A stretch of DNA of 64,000 bases from Filobasidium wieringae (GCA_001600055.1 BCIV01000025.1:1-64000); one strand, 5' to 3'. Shown: positions 1 through 12,780, counted from the stretch's first letter. The notes: generated from the sequence alone by a model not told the origin. Numbers and translations are program-made.

Positions 1-186
1 TGTTTGGTTTACATGATGTTGCAAAAACCCCCGCCCCCGGGATCCCCCTATAACCCCTAAGTTTACAATTTCACGTAAAACTTTTGGTATATTCCGAGAG
101 CTGAGAAAAATGCGCATTCGGACGTACCTAACATGTTTGGTTTACATGAGGTTGCAAAAACCCCCGCCCCCGGAACCTCCCTATAA
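1..186. repeat. Two-unit tandem repeat, period 133 bp
   Basis: A segment beginning TGTTTGGTTTACATGA and containing a C-rich core (AAAAACCCCCGCCCCCGG) occurs at 1-58 and again at 134-186 with few mismatches. The unit may continue off the left edge. Nothing in it looks coding. It lies just beyond the 3' end of the chitin deacetylase gene. Confidence 0.75.
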
Positions 187-409
187 CACAGCAACTGGCG
201 AGCTGTCCTATTGTTGTGATGAGAGCAATGATAATGTACTACCTTGGATGGTAGAAATATTACACGACTGTGTCTCCATCTTCGATCGAAGTCTCGTACT
301 TGACTCGTGCCTTTATTATATATCGCTTTTGTTTGGCCAAACATAGCGGGAGCCGGGTAATCTATGTCTTTTTACAATGCCGAAAACCTACACGGGCGTC
401 ATCGAGACT

Positions 410-2263
410 CTACCCAATGAACGAGGAGATGGTCACCAGCACCACTACCACCAACTGAACGTGCAGGACATAGCCGGTCGTCGCTTGCGTTCCCGCAGAA
501 GTACTGACAGTTGACCGGGTCACAGTGCTTGAAGACGTTAGCGTTGATGAGGACGTGATCATCGCTGGCGGTTTGATCGTAGACGTAACTATTGCTGTAG
601 ATGATGGAGCAGATGCGTGTGTGATGGATGTCAAAGAGCTAGAATTCAAACTCGATGATGTTGCGGCAGCGACAATGGTAGCCGGTGGCAGGCTGTAGGC
701 TGTAGGATTCACCACGGATGCTGTTTGTACGAATCCTTGCGATAAAGGTATAGACGAATTCGATTCTGCATTTTGGTACCAGGGAAGGTCGAATGTGTCG
801 GGCTGAAAGTCGATAATACGTCTCTCTCTCAGTAAGACTAAGGCATGGAGATGAAAGGGTCGAACAAGGGAAAGACTCACGATGTTGTTCAATTTCCACC
901 CGTTGCTGAGCATCTGAGGATACATCTCGAGGAAGACGCTGACATCGTTGGAATCTAATTCGTGTTCCAGAAAGATAAGTCCGTCTTTCTTGTCTCCAGT
1001 CAGATATTTGGTCATAGTATTGATTACGGTACTCCTAGGAGTTCCATCGGCTATCGACCAGTCCCTATATGCGATCGGTTCAATCGGTACGTTTCAAGGC
1101 GAAAGACGGAGACGATGAATCATCTCACCTAGAATCAGCGTTCCATACGACATGTGTCAACCCGAACACTTCCTGGGCGATCATCCTGACACGGTTATCG
1201 ATATCTCCGTAAGGCGGTCTCTGAGGCGGCGGGGCAACCCAAGGCGTCAGCCCCTAACAAAGAAGACACGGTTATGTAGAACTCACCCAAAACCTAGGGA
1301 TACGTCCCGAGTTCGAGTCTATCATGATCTGCATGGTCCATCCTAATTCGGCAAGGATGGCCTCATTGCTCAAGGTCGTCATGTACTGTCATCCAAAATT
1401 GAGCCGCCAGTCGTAAAATGGAAGAGGCATGATCTCTGAGCTTACCGGATGTGACCATGTGTGTACGGCCATATGACCGCCGTTATCCTTCAACTGCAGA
1501 AATTCGTCAGGACTAGTATCACGGATAGATTTGCTCGGTTCAGTACGATACTCGTCTTCATGTGTGGGATCGAGTGGAGATGTACGTACTAAGAAACAAT
1601 ATTCGAACCGATCACTTTTCCACAAAAAGCTTCCAAGTAAGCGTTGACATGAGCAGAGAGAAGTCAGGAAGATGCTCACGAAAGTGAGTCGCGATATCCG
1701 AAATGTTGTTCTTGTCGAGGAAATCGTAAAGAGTCGGGCTCGCATCGGACGGTCCATCGTCGAAGGTTACCTAAAGAAGTGAAATTATGCTCAGGCGTCA
1801 GTCTGCAGAACTTGGCAAACTGTACGAATGAAGCGGTCTCGTTACTTACACCAATATTGCCTTGACCGGCGACCATGATATCCCTCGGGCTGACACAGCC
1901 TGACGTAAAGAAGCAGACTTCTGGGTTAGATCCAACGAGGTTGGTTCCATTGCTAGAGATCCATGGACCGCCGGACTTGGCACATGGTCCGAATGAAGGG
2001 AAGTCTGGCGATGCAACCACTTGAGCTAGTCGATCGGTCCACGCTTTGGGTGTCGAAGAGATCGGGGGAGAACTATAGGCGACAGGATAAGATGACTGCC
2101 ACGCTTGAGATCCCACTGGACCAGCCGTGTTGCCTTGGAAGAGTTCCGCAACCGTAGAAGGTGAGTTGAGAGAGTGCAATCCATTGAAAACAGACTCAGC
2201 ATCTGCCAAAGGTAGAGCGTAGAGGGTAAACGCGATAGCGGCGGTACGTAGGAGGATAGCCAT
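410..2263 (-). CDS. GPI-anchored chitin/polysaccharide deacetylase (NodB domain)
   Basis: Predicted cell-wall enzyme that removes acetyl groups from chitin, turning it into chitosan. The first exon starts at 2263 with a hydrophobic signal peptide ([20 protein letters not shown]). After removal of GT-AG introns the NodB motifs appear in order: TFDDGPSDA (motif 1, metal-binding Asp), HTWSHP (motif 2, metal-binding His pair), [12 protein letters not shown] (motif 3), VVWNADS. The sequence between them, LIGSNIVSYK and [12 protein letters not shown], is typical of fungal CE4 enzymes. The C-terminus is Ser/Thr-rich and ends in a hydrophobic tail ([18 protein letters not shown]), as expected for a GPI anchor. 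At least seven exons join in frame with no stop. The family assignment is firm; chitin rather than another polymer as substrate is inferred from fungal homologues. Confidence 0.92.
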
Positions 2264-4769
2264 GAGAAGGAACGATTCTAACTTTAGTGTTGAAGATACC
2301 CATCTTGATCACAAGCCTTGACATCGGCCTAGATAAAAGACCCCTGACGACTTATATGATTTCGTAAGGCGATGCCAGAGCCAAGTCTATAGGAAAATGA
2401 CAGTCAAACCCGGGATGGTGTTCAGGGCTGTATAGAATGCTGGCGAACGCACTAAGCCTGTAGCCGATCGGACAGCGGGGGTACTCGTATTACTCGACCC
2501 CGAGTCGTCGTACGCTGGTATTCATGAGTATACGAGTGAAGTCCTGTCCGGATGCGTGCAGTGTCTGCCTCCTGCCTTCATCGCTATCAGTGCTATAGCG
2601 AGTTCGTGCTGCTGTAGTGTGCTCCGGGTAGACTGATATCTGGGCTGTGACGCCCCATCGACCGCAACCGGTTGGTAGTGCCTTGCCGGATACAGAGATT
2701 AGATAGATAGAGACCGCAAAAACGGGCTGTGTTGATCTGAATATAGAGTCGCTTAGGGGTTAGCATGCACGTGAAGCCATCTCAGACGCGTGCACAGAGC
2801 GCAGAACAGCCGGCGCTGGCTGCGTTGAGCTCGGTTCAACTGCGCCGTCTCGACGGCTGAGAACTTCATCTCCGCTGAATCACATGACCCCGATGTCATG
2901 GGTATTGAGGCTGAGGGTTCGAGATATGCGCCTTTGTGAGTTGCGCGATTGACTTACTGACAGTATCTCCACGGCTTTGGTATATCAAGGCGATCACCGT
3001 CGTTGACGAGAGGAACGTCCGCCTCTTCTCCCGGCTTGAGAGCCAGCCAGACAGACTCAGTTCGATCAACTCGAGATTCTCTCTCTCATCGCTATCCTAA
3101 CAAGACATAGTGGACTACAACATAATGAATTACATGCAAGTAAGCAATAATTCGAGCCAGACTCCGCATTAGCGGGAAGAATTGATCACGGGCAACCGAT
3201 CACTCTATATGGACCTTTTAGGGTTGATCGTACCAATACAAAATGATCGATAGGGAAGTTACAGATTCCATCACTATACACTACATAAGGTTCACCCATT
3301 CCAGGACGATTTCGAGACCCTGGACAGCATGTCACTCTCAGAGGTGAATTCGTCAAACTCACCGGAATCTCTGTACTCCCGTGCCTTCGAACAAATCTTC
3401 TTTCCTAGATTGATAAGCCACTCTTCCCAGTTGGTGATCGACTCAAGCGACTTCACTGCTTTCGATATCCATAGACATGCGACCTTGTGGTGTCAACTTA
3501 CACCTCTTCCTGGTTGATTTGGTATATATCGTGCACGCAAGCTGAAATCCGTGACGAAACCGCCCGTACGATGTTACGAACGATGTTCCAGAGGAGATCA
3601 TGATAGATCGTAGTATTTGGAATGAGGAAGAATCGCACCAAGCCTCAAGAAAGGTCGATCGAAGAAAGAATCGCTTTGTGAAGCTCCGAGCGTTTTGTAT
3701 GCCGGTGCTTCACCCCACCTGCCTGAAAAATCATGGATGTATACTGGACGGTGAGGTTGTCGTTGCCTCAGAGCGGATTGTATATTGTTCCAAAGCCGTG
3801 GTATGGAAGATATGCTTAGAAAGACCTAGATGCGATATGTAGTGCGAGCATTCTTCCAGGTTCCGAGCCGCTCGGGCCTTCAGCGATGGCTGACTATCGT
3901 TCTCGTATTGGGCGAGGCACGCTCTGCTGATTTCCCTTTCTGAAACTTCGAGTGGTCAGCGATTTCGAAACAGCTGATGTCGTTGAGTAAGCCCGAAGAG
4001 TATGATGCTGCATGAGGAATAGCTCACTTCCTGTTGTCTTTCAAGCCAAGTTATGTCCCGGGAGGTTTGTATCAAGTTTCAAAATCGAAGCGATCTGGTC
4101 TTATCTGCTCTTCGCGATGCAGACTTGAGGTAATCGAAAGGTATTCGACTTTTGCGTGCAGGAACAGCTGCCTTCTATGTATCCTCGTTGATATCGATGC
4201 TTATACAACCACATCAACAGCCAATCCTGAATAGCTTATTCGCTGAGGTGGATTCAGCTTCAAGGTCGAAGATAAACCTGCTTGTAAGTGAGTACGGTCA
4301 GATCGCCCCCTTCGATGTGCGTACCGAAGAGTTCAGGTGCGGCATCATTCTTACTGCACCTCGAACAAGCGGTAACTCATTAGCTCAGCTCTCGGAAGTC
4401 GATATAGAGAGATCTCCACAGCAACCAGCTCACTAAGCGAGATGTAATAATATGCTAAGCAGTGGATGGCTGCACCGGAGCATCATACATGCACTTGCAA
4501 AAACATATCGGCAGTTCGCAAGCCTGCGTGAGGTCAGGCCACGGCAGCGGGCGTTTTCCTGCGCGAGCGCAGCTGCCATGCGCTCAGCGTAGCGAGTCTC
4601 GACGATCAAGCTTTCTAAGCCAAGTTTAGGCGCGCCTTATCTGGAATACGTAAGCGCAAGACGCGACGTGACTCCTTAGAATATGCCTGCACAATGTCTA
4701 TGAGTTCGTCAAATTAACGCTTTCGAATCGCACAATATTGACGAGACTCCCCTGTATACTAGCTCAATC
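2264..4769. other. No gene resolved; upstream region of the deacetylase
   Basis: About 2.5 kb with no exon chain I can support. The part next to 2263 must hold the deacetylase promoter. Short open frames at 3329-3517, 3600-3842 and 4152-4436 (plus strand) have no recognisable motif and cannot be joined by convincing splice sites. Confidence 0.5.
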
Positions 4770-6048
4770 ATGTCAGGATCGAAGCGCCCCTATGAAGAGG
4801 AACTACCTAGTCGGCTCGATGACGCTCAAATTCAGGAATACTACGCTTTTAGAAGGAAAGAGGAAAAGAAGGCAGCGAAAAGAGCAAGACGTCAAAATGT
4901 GATGGCAGAACAGACCGGGAGCCTAGGTAACCCAAGTCAGCGTGGACATTCCACGTTCACAACTACAACAGAGGCAACGGACTCTCATCAGTCAAATTTT
5001 CCTGAAAAGTGAGACGATGCCTGCACTCACCAAGCTTGTCCGGCGTTGATGAGATATTTCGCAGATCACGGACCGTCCAAGTCTATTCCTTAATGACGAG
5101 TCAAGGTCTAGACAACGAAACTCTGGAGAAGATCGAAGCTATGATGGGAGGTCAGTAGTACAACCATACTTATGTGGCTCTGACTTGCTGACGAACACTT
5201 TCAACTTTAAAGGCAGTATCAGAAAGGTCGCACCGATGGGAGCCATTCCTCGATTCGATCAGGCGGGTGAAGACCGCCAGCAAAACCAGGCCGCCGGATC
5301 GTCCTCTCATAACCCCAAACCTCCTCCTGTTCCCGATCATGCACCTTCTGCTACACCCAACGGGCGTCCTTCTCCTACTTCCAACCGCCTTACCTCTCCC
5401 ACACCCAGCCTGGAGAATGCTCGGCGAGCATCACCAAGACTTTCCCCGCAACCATTTAATGAATCATCCCATTTCCTCAGTACTCGTACCGATTTCGATG
5501 ACGTTATAGGGGACAACAACAACGACCTCGATCGAGCTTTGAGATTCGATACGCCAACCCGATCAACGCGACACAGATCCGAAAGTGTCCGCCCGGGTCA
5601 AGCAGTCCTGGACAAGTTGGCTCTGGCTCAGAAGATCATCGATCACGCTGATGCGATAGAACTAGAGGGAGATGAGCGGTGTACCAACTGCCGGAATGCG
5701 AAGACGACCAAGAAGTGCTGTGTAGTTGGATCGAGACCGAAAGACAAACGGCGTTGCGCTCCATGTTCGAGAAACGGTCATAAATGCGTATGGGACTCTT
5801 CTCCTCTTGACGCAGGACAGACTCTTGACGGGAAGAACGATCGCTTGTGGAGGATCATCGGTCAACTGGAAGGTTCGGCGGCTTCGATGGATACTATTTC
5901 GCAAGTATGGGAAGACGGGGAGGAAGGTGTTCATCCTGAGACGAATTTTGCGATGAGATCGATGAAGAAATTTACTGGCCGCCTAGCAACGACGATCCAG
6001 GAATTGAAGGAATATGCTCAGGAGTCGAAAGATGGGACCGACGAGTAA
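4770..6048 (+). CDS. Nuclear protein with atypical cysteine cluster
   Basis: Three exons (4770-5008, 5065-5150, 5213-6048) join in frame to give 386 residues. The N-terminus is basic and lysine/arginine-rich (EEKKAAKRARR), a likely nuclear localisation signal. The middle is Pro/Ser-rich and low complexity. Around residues 265-305 there is a cysteine cluster, CTNCRNAKTTKKCC, then RRCAPCSRNGHKCVW, followed by an acidic/helical tail. The spacing resembles a fungal Zn2Cys6 binuclear cluster, but with an extra adjacent Cys and a C-terminal rather than N-terminal position. A DNA-binding or chromatin role is plausible but unproven. The 3' part of the pattern (CxxCxxxGxxCxW) recurs in the protein at 45682-46838. 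No fungal transcription-factor middle domain is visible. Confidence 0.8.
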
Positions 6049-6568
6049 ACGTGAGCGTTTTCACGTAGTTTCCTCGATCCAATGACCTTGTGCTAATTTC
6101 CTGGTTATCGATCGACAGATCAACGACGAATTCGCTTCGCTGTTTGATGAGTTCATATAGATATAATGAAGTCACGAAGATATGGAATACCCGAAACACA
6201 TTAGTAAGTGGTAGGGCGAAATGATCTGTCCTGACTTAGCAATAGAATCAGAAGGCAGACAAATCCTATATCTTGCACGCAGTCCACATACAGATATACC
6301 TTTAGCAAGTGTCAAAGATATCATACCCCGGCGAGATCTTTCTCTTGTCCTCGTTCAAGTCTGGAACGCCTTTGCGTATAATAAGTATAATTTCCAACCA
6401 GGCAGGCACACAAAGTCAGTATCGATACCATCTGCTTCTTCCTTCTTTTTTGCACAGCTCAAGTTCGTTCTGCTACAGCACCACCGGCTTAAATGATTGA
6501 TACGATGCGGACTCAGAAATATACATACAACGTAAGAGGGTGGTGTGATGTCACATGCCATCCACCTC
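6049..6568. other. Intergenic, nothing supported
   Basis: Downstream region of the cysteine-cluster gene. Open frames here (for example 6221-6496) lack splice context, motifs or codon pattern that would support a gene. Confidence 0.5.
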
Positions 6569-7192
6569 TCATCGCAACTCCTCTGGATAGAACCGCGACA
6601 GGGATAGTGCTACAGGACTGTAATTCTCTTCGGGCGTGGTAGAGCGTTTCGTCGACCATAGCTGGGATGATGTTCGTTGTACAGCCGTGGCCCAGACTGC
6701 GCTCTCAATGAGTGCCATCGATGTACTCAACTCTGGCAGCGTTATCCGTACCGTTCTTAAATCGTCGAGTGATTCTCCAGTCCTATATTGTAAATCTGCT
6801 TTCGGAATAGGTCGTATCAAGGCAGACGACGCAAGCACTGATCTAACTGAGGAGTTCTTATCCCATAAGTGCTGGATGCTTGATCCTAAGTATAACGAAG
6901 GGGCCTGTTCAGGGATTTGTTTGGAACGATACTGCGCTCCTGTTTTGGAGATTGGTTTCAATGATGCGGTTCGATCGTTGAGCGTTCCCCTCGAGACGTA
7001 AGAGCTGACGGTCGGTAGAGTTGAAGATATAAGCCTCGCATTGTTTGGGTGGATTGATATCGGTGTCTATCATATCTATTTTGTCGAACCGTTTGTCAAA
7101 TTCGGCGAGAATGGTATCTGCTTCAGTGGCTAATTTGTCGAACCGTTGTTGATCCTTTCCATCTCGGCATAGAGCTCAGCAAAGTCGATCAT
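6569..7192 (-). pseudogene. Frameshifted remnant of an unknown protein gene
   Basis: Reading minus from an ATG at 7192 gives MIDFAELYAEME. One base is then missing, and the coding-like stretch continues in another frame as KDQQRFDKLATEADTILAEF, with further acidic/helical sequence ending in SAVSFQTNP and a stop. Beyond that, a third segment in another frame (EQAPSLYLGSSIQHLWDKN) runs on to about 6569. No GT-AG intron explains either frame change. The helical, charged composition suggests a former coiled-coil protein; I recognise no family. A sequencing error could mimic one of the shifts, less easily both. Confidence 0.4.
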
Positions 7193-8656
7193 CCTGTTTC
7201 AGGCGTCACCAAGATCGACAGCTTGACATTAGTGGATGTTGTCGCAAAACGGCAGAGACGAAAGATAAGAGGATTTGTAGGTGGCATGGAAGATCCCAGG
7301 TTAAGGTTGCTCTTATGGATGTTGCTATTGTCGACAGATTACTCTATTTCCTCTGGTCAACTAGAGTTTCGATGGTGATTCGAGGCTGACCAGTTGCACC
7401 AGTTGTTAGGCATTAAATGTCGCCAGAGGTACAGATCGTCGTCTGAATGTTGTCGATTAGTGTTGATAAGATGGTGACGTGTCAATCACAGGTCAGGCTT
7501 CACCTTTTCTACCTGGCAATCATCGACTAAGATGACATCGAGTTACATGCCTAGAAGATCTGCCACATATCTGTAACGCATACTAGAGGGGGCTGATTCG
7601 AACTTCAAGAATATTAGCCAGTAGCATGATCATGTGTTCCAGCTTTTCAGACACTGGAAATACGGCTCTTACACCATTGACGAATCGACCTAGCAGCACT
7701 TGTAACCTGAGACCGGCAAGCTCCTCAACGGTTCTACGAGTTTATCCAAGCCCCTGGCCCACCACGGCTTAGCCAGCAACTCTGGCTCTCGATAGGAGAA
7801 AACTTCAAAGACATCGGTAACTCAGACGGTGGCATGCCTGTCAGGTGGCTGAGAGACGATCGCAAGGGTTTATCAAATTATATCATGTTCACCCCATCAG
7901 CTGGATTCACCATCGTATTGGGTGCCAACAACGACTCTAAATATTCTGAGACGTAGAAAAGTATGCGCCCGACCTGGCTGCTCCTCACCGATATAGTCGC
8001 AAGGTAGCTATTTAATCTCTACTCCCCGGTCTAAATCGCTAGTTCTTCCTTCGCTACTGAACCATGGCGTGGATGCACAAAATCATACTACAAAGATACC
8101 GAACCCTGATCGGTGAAAGGAGCCATATGATCTGACATCACAAGGAACCGGTTCGGACAGGGGAGCAAGTAAACGGAGGGGGAGAAACGGATATCGGTGA
8201 GCTGTCTCCCATGAGCAGTCGCATCTAGTCTGATTACGAGAGCCTGTAGCTGAAATATGCCCGTGACTGTCAGGATACGGGTTCATAAGAGAATCCAGGT
8301 CGCTCCTCTCACGAACGGCGACCGTTCTATTTCACGTATTCAGCAAAGACGACCATGTCCCTTGACATTGCCAATACCCCAACTGAACAACATCCTCTTT
8401 GAGCAGCTTGAGGGTTATATCTCAGTTCATACAAAGGTTCACACAATAAGGACGTCCTACAAGTCCTGAGACCGCGTCTCCATATAGGTCAGATGTTGTA
8501 AATCAAGCTTCATCGTTAGTTGGTTCTGAGGGGAGATCCGGGAGATCTTGGCCTAGACAGGTTGGGCACTAAGAGGATGGCTATGCACGTTATAGTTCAA
8601 GCATAAATATATATGCAGTGAAAACGATTGATTGGCTCATGTCAGACCAGTAGACT
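7193..8656. other. No gene resolved
   Basis: Nearly 1.5 kb in which no open frame shows a motif or a credible exon chain. It may contain further eroded sequence from the pseudogene to its left or the 3' region of the F-box gene to its right. Confidence 0.45.
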
Positions 8657-9905
8657 TTATCTTGTGCTTTCTAAACAGTAGTATTCTTCTATCTGGTCAT
8701 CCCATGCCAGCTTCGCGGCTATAAAACTTTCTACCTTGCCCTGGTCCTTGATGAAAGAACTTGAGTATGTATGTTTTCCTTCGACGACGTGCATTTCCAT
8801 CCTCCGAAGAGGGCAAGCGGCCGCCCCTCCAGGAATCTTGGTGAGATCCTCCGGAACCTCTATGATATCGACAATGACCGATTGGAAAGCGGCTCCATAA
8901 GTGGCGATTCTGGATCGAATCTGGTCCGTCACATAATCTGCAAACTCGTCTGACGTTCTGTGGTGACCGCTGGTGATGTGTACTCGTTGTATACGAGGAT
9001 CCATGCATGAAATGAAATCCATCTGAGAGAGCTAATCAGTATGGACTGTATTTGCCATCAGCCAATATCACTGACGATGGTCCCCGCAGCTGCCGTCCCG
9101 AAAAAGATCACGTTGATCTCAACGAGATTTGGAAGCCGTTCCAACAATTCGCCATAAAGCTCCTCTGTCACCTCTTCCGATTCCAACCTCAACGTCAAGT
9201 TCAATTTCGATACTCCCGATAGCATGCTATCACTCGTCAACGAACGATCCACTAGATTCCCATTCAGATTTGTATCCTTCATGAGTGGGAACAAATCGAA
9301 TATATCAAGAGTCAAACTCTTGAGCGATGGGCACTGGATCTGATGTCTAGAGGCATGCTGGTAGCAAATTACTCTGAATTCGTTGATGCCAGGATGTCTG
9401 ATCTGGATAGGAGCTACTTCGAGCGACATGTCGATACTTTTGAGGTTGGGACAAGTCAAGATGAAATCTTGGAACCTCCACCCAAAGGGTTGGCCGATGT
9501 CCTCTTCTTCGGGCGAGATTACTGTGATATTACTGAATAATGGCATGCAGTTTAGAACCTTGATTATGATCTCGCAAGAAATCTCTCTGTGTATCGCTGA
9601 CCGAATGTGTCGACGGTCTTCACGTTTGATTGCTAAGAAGGCCTTCCCGTTTCTTTCAGGATCCAACACAACGATGCGGAGGATTTCGGGTCATAGCACG
9701 GATCGCCAGCTTTTGCACGTGAGGGAGGCTTTTCTAGTAGTTTCCAAGGCATCTTTGTGATCGTCGAGTAAGAACGGAGCTAGGTGAGATATGATCTCGA
9801 CGGGAAGATTGGCGAAATTCCGGTATGCTGTCCCCCATGCATTGCCATGGTGAGCGAAACAGGCAGGCAGTGCAACGAGCAGCCTCAGGACTCACAGTCT
9901 GGCAT
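8657..9905 (-). pseudogene. F-box/LRR-like protein gene with an in-frame TGA
   Basis: A short first exon (MPDS) from the ATG at 9905 splices to an F-box: NFANLPVEIISHLAPFL followed by RKASLTCKSWRSVL. F-box proteins recruit substrates to SCF ubiquitin ligases through Skp1. The next codon, 9693-9691, is TGA, after which the frame continues without interruption (PEILRIVVLDPERNG) through leucine-rich segments such as CPNLKSIDMSL and CPSLKSLTLDI. A 53-nt intron (gtcagt...ctcag) joins the last exon, which ends near 8657. The stop fits a single CGA-to-TGA change in a CpG context (Arg between SVL and PEI). No splice pattern removes it cleanly. It may be a recent pseudogene, a strain-specific allele or a base-call error. 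Confidence 0.7.
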
Positions 9906-9917
9906 ATTTCCGTGGAG

Positions 9918-9927
9918 CTTTTATATT
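9918..9927 (-). promoter_or_regulatory. TATA-like box of the F-box gene
   Basis: On the minus strand the sequence reads AATATAAAAG about 13 bases upstream of the ATG at 9905. That is very close to the start codon, so the transcript would have almost no leader, or transcription starts elsewhere. Confidence 0.35.
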
Positions 9928-9928
9928 T

Positions 9929-12226
9929 GATTCGTGACTTGCGTTTGTGCTTGAGCGAATAGTAAAACGTTCAAGCATAAAACATGATGATAATACCAGG
10001 GTTTCCTTTGATCGTTAAGACCTTACAGTTTACTTCCGGCCGGAGCCGTTTTGCACCCGTTACGTCCGTCTCATAATAAGGTGGCGGGGACACATCGTGC
10101 ATGCTGCGCTTTCCTTCCACGTCCACCGCATCTGATAACGTATCTGACAAGTCGCAAGGTTCGTTGGCTGATTTATGCCTCTAATCGATAGCAAGATCAG
10201 AGACATCTAATCTCGCGATAAAGCTCGTCAACGGGACGGGGTTAGCCTCTGCGATCCGCGGTTCATATGTCGGTCAACGTATAAGCAGTGTGGACAGATC
10301 AGTGAAGATTTCTGTTCGCTTAGCTACCAGCCACACGTACTCATACAGTGATTCTGGATTTGTGTCGATCGGCGATTGGTGGACATACTATTTACGCCGG
10401 TCACGCGATATATATAATAGTGGAAACGACGCCGGGTGTGTCATGAATGCTATAACTGGCGCCACTTGCTGGTCCTGAACTTGGACAAGTCCAGCGATCA
10501 TCGACACTGAAACGAAATCAGATAGAGCACATGACTTCCTGATATAAGTGTGCGATCTTCCTCGTGCCAGTATCAAAAGCTCTGGCAGTGTCCCAAACGT
10601 GACTCAAGAAAAAATTCACTTGATTTGGGTTAGATAAGAAATACTTAGCTTTGTTCGGATCTTCGAGGCTCATGTATCTCTGGGACGGTGTTCGAGATGA
10701 CGACGAACCGGCAAGGTCCAAGCCTTACTGAACTTTGGTTTTCCGAACGCCCAGGTTATATGTGTAGTATCAAACAAAATGAGAAATGTGAACGTAGCTC
10801 AAGATGATCTTTCCTGAAAACCCTGCAACCTGAGAAATCAAACTGACCCTTGATGACACAACAAACAAGTAGTTCGGGAATAGCATATCTATAAAATTGT
10901 ATGGCTAAGGAGTAGGGTCGTTGTTTGGCACAATGGACTGTTTTAACCTACCGACGGAGAAAGTGTCCAGATGTACGATTGCTCAGGGGACATGCGTATG
11001 AGTGTAACAGATCGAATATGATAATGATCGTGTCCCATCAGACAGGACGGAGCGGCATATAACGAAGAAGTTCGGCATGTGATGATCAAGTGCCACCACA
11101 GGCATACAATCAATTTTCAAGGAGATTCCTTATTAGAAATCCAGGACGCGCTCTGATCTTCGGTATCGAGACGAACTCACCGTCTGTGGTATCTGCCAGT
11201 GTCGTGACAGTGGTCCTCGCAGCTTGTCCGAATTACGAAGTCGAAACAAAGGATGGCCCAGGCTAAGCGAATCATCCGAAGCGTTGTTGCCACATCCAGT
11301 CGACCGAAAAAGCGTCTCCATTCGATGAATGAGAGGAACTGTGATCGTCGATTGATTCGGGCAAGTTCCATTCTCGTGATCGAGTCGTAAGGAGCAACAT
11401 TGACCGCCCGCCGGGGTATAGTTTGAGATGGTGTCGAGATCGAGCGACTCACATCAAGTAAGAACCAAGTTGTGCTTGCCAAGATATTCCCTCGGAAGAA
11501 GCCTAGCTGACGTATCAATCCGGCTAGAGAGAAGGATCTTGTGGTGAATTTGACAGTTTTGTTGCCTGTCCGCAGAGAAAAAAGAAAACGATCCCACAAA
11601 GTCCCGTTATGACTCCGCTCTGAAATTTAAGCGAAACCGGGATCGACAGCTCGACCCTCGGTTAGATCTTTGGTATGATTTGTGGGGAGACAAGATGAAG
11701 TCCAAAGTGGAAGTGATGTTGGCTGGTTAATGGGCTGCGAAGATGCGTCGGTCTCTCAGAGCCCTGAGGTTGTGGCTCTCTATCTTGCGAAACGCATCAA
11801 TCGTTATGAAAGCGTCCGCTGAAAAAAGCTTCATCCAAATGAATTTGACCACTCCTGTAAGCAACATTTCCAAGGTGATTGCGGGTTCCTGACGAAGTAC
11901 CAAAAAGACTCTCAATAGACCGTGATCAGTACCATGCCTCTGTCTCCCAGCGCTATAACTCAACACTCACCTTCATCCTTCACTAGAAGTATCCTCATTT
12001 TTCGACAGGTTCAACGAAGTAACAATCCATCCGGTGTACGATCGGAAATGGTACCTCCTCAGTAATCCCGTTACAGGTAGGCTCTGTGAAAGCACCCCGA
12101 CTTCCGAACCTCTAGCCGGGTTGGGTATATACGTTAGTCTATGCGTTCAGTCCTGTGGGACATCAAGATGGTACTAAGCTGAAGTGAGTGATAGATGGAT
12201 TCGTTCTGTGGAACTGGCTTACCTCG
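9929..12226. other. Unresolved region with weak minus-strand coding signal
   Basis: Minus-strand open frames at 10518-10721 (SLEDPNKAKYFLSNPNQVNF), 11177-11599 (hydrophobic stretches) and 11727-11966 (ITLEMLLTGVVKFIWMKLF) have protein-like composition. They could not be joined into one gene with convincing splice sites and I recognise no domain. They may be exons of an unrecognised gene or relics. Confidence 0.3.
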
Positions 12227-12780
12227 TTATAGCCAGAAGGGGGTGGATTGCTGAGTTTGCGAATGTGTACTATGTTTGATCTCTATCCTCCCCTCCCATG
12301 ACATTGCATCGACTGCATAGTTTCCAGATCCTGCATATACAGCAGTGTAGTGGAGCTTGTTGCCGCAGCCTCGTTGTTCTTGATGATGTGTCGAACCTGA
12401 TCGCACTCCGTATGAAAGTTTATCGCGTGGACTAACGGTCCATACCACACAAATTGACGGCTCGAGATTGAAGTTGATCATAGCTCCAAGCGACCCCTGC
12501 AGTACGAGTCATACTACTCAGGCAAATCGATCGAGACGTACTCTTGTCCAGCCTGGACATTGAGACACTTCAGAAAGCTGAAGACCGTGTGCTGTTGCCT
12601 AGCTAGAACGACCGATAAGACCAAAGAGCTGTTTGTTGTGTTGGAAAGCAGAGAAGGAAGAAGAAGGTAGCTCGCTGCCGGTTCATGACCTATCGATGTG
12701 TTATTATTGGCAGACGAAATCGCCAAAGGATTGAAAGAACTCACTTGCACGCAAAACCAATACGTCCCTGACTCTCCCAT
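12227..12780 (-). CDS. Possible secreted/unknown protein exons, incomplete
   Basis: From an ATG at 12780 the minus strand encodes MGESGTYWFCVQ, followed by a strong donor (gtgagt). Further down, CLNVQAGQEYVSIDLPE and then EPSICVVWTVSPRDKLSYG and AVYAGSGNYAVDAMSWEG read as coding, in frames I could not join unambiguously. Repeated short beta-type segments suggest an all-beta extracellular fold, but that is guesswork. No family recognised. Confidence 0.25.

Noticed and set aside
2915..2935. GGTTCGAGA as the T arm of a tRNA
   Set aside because: Flanking bases do not form a T stem and no acceptor or anticodon arm is found.
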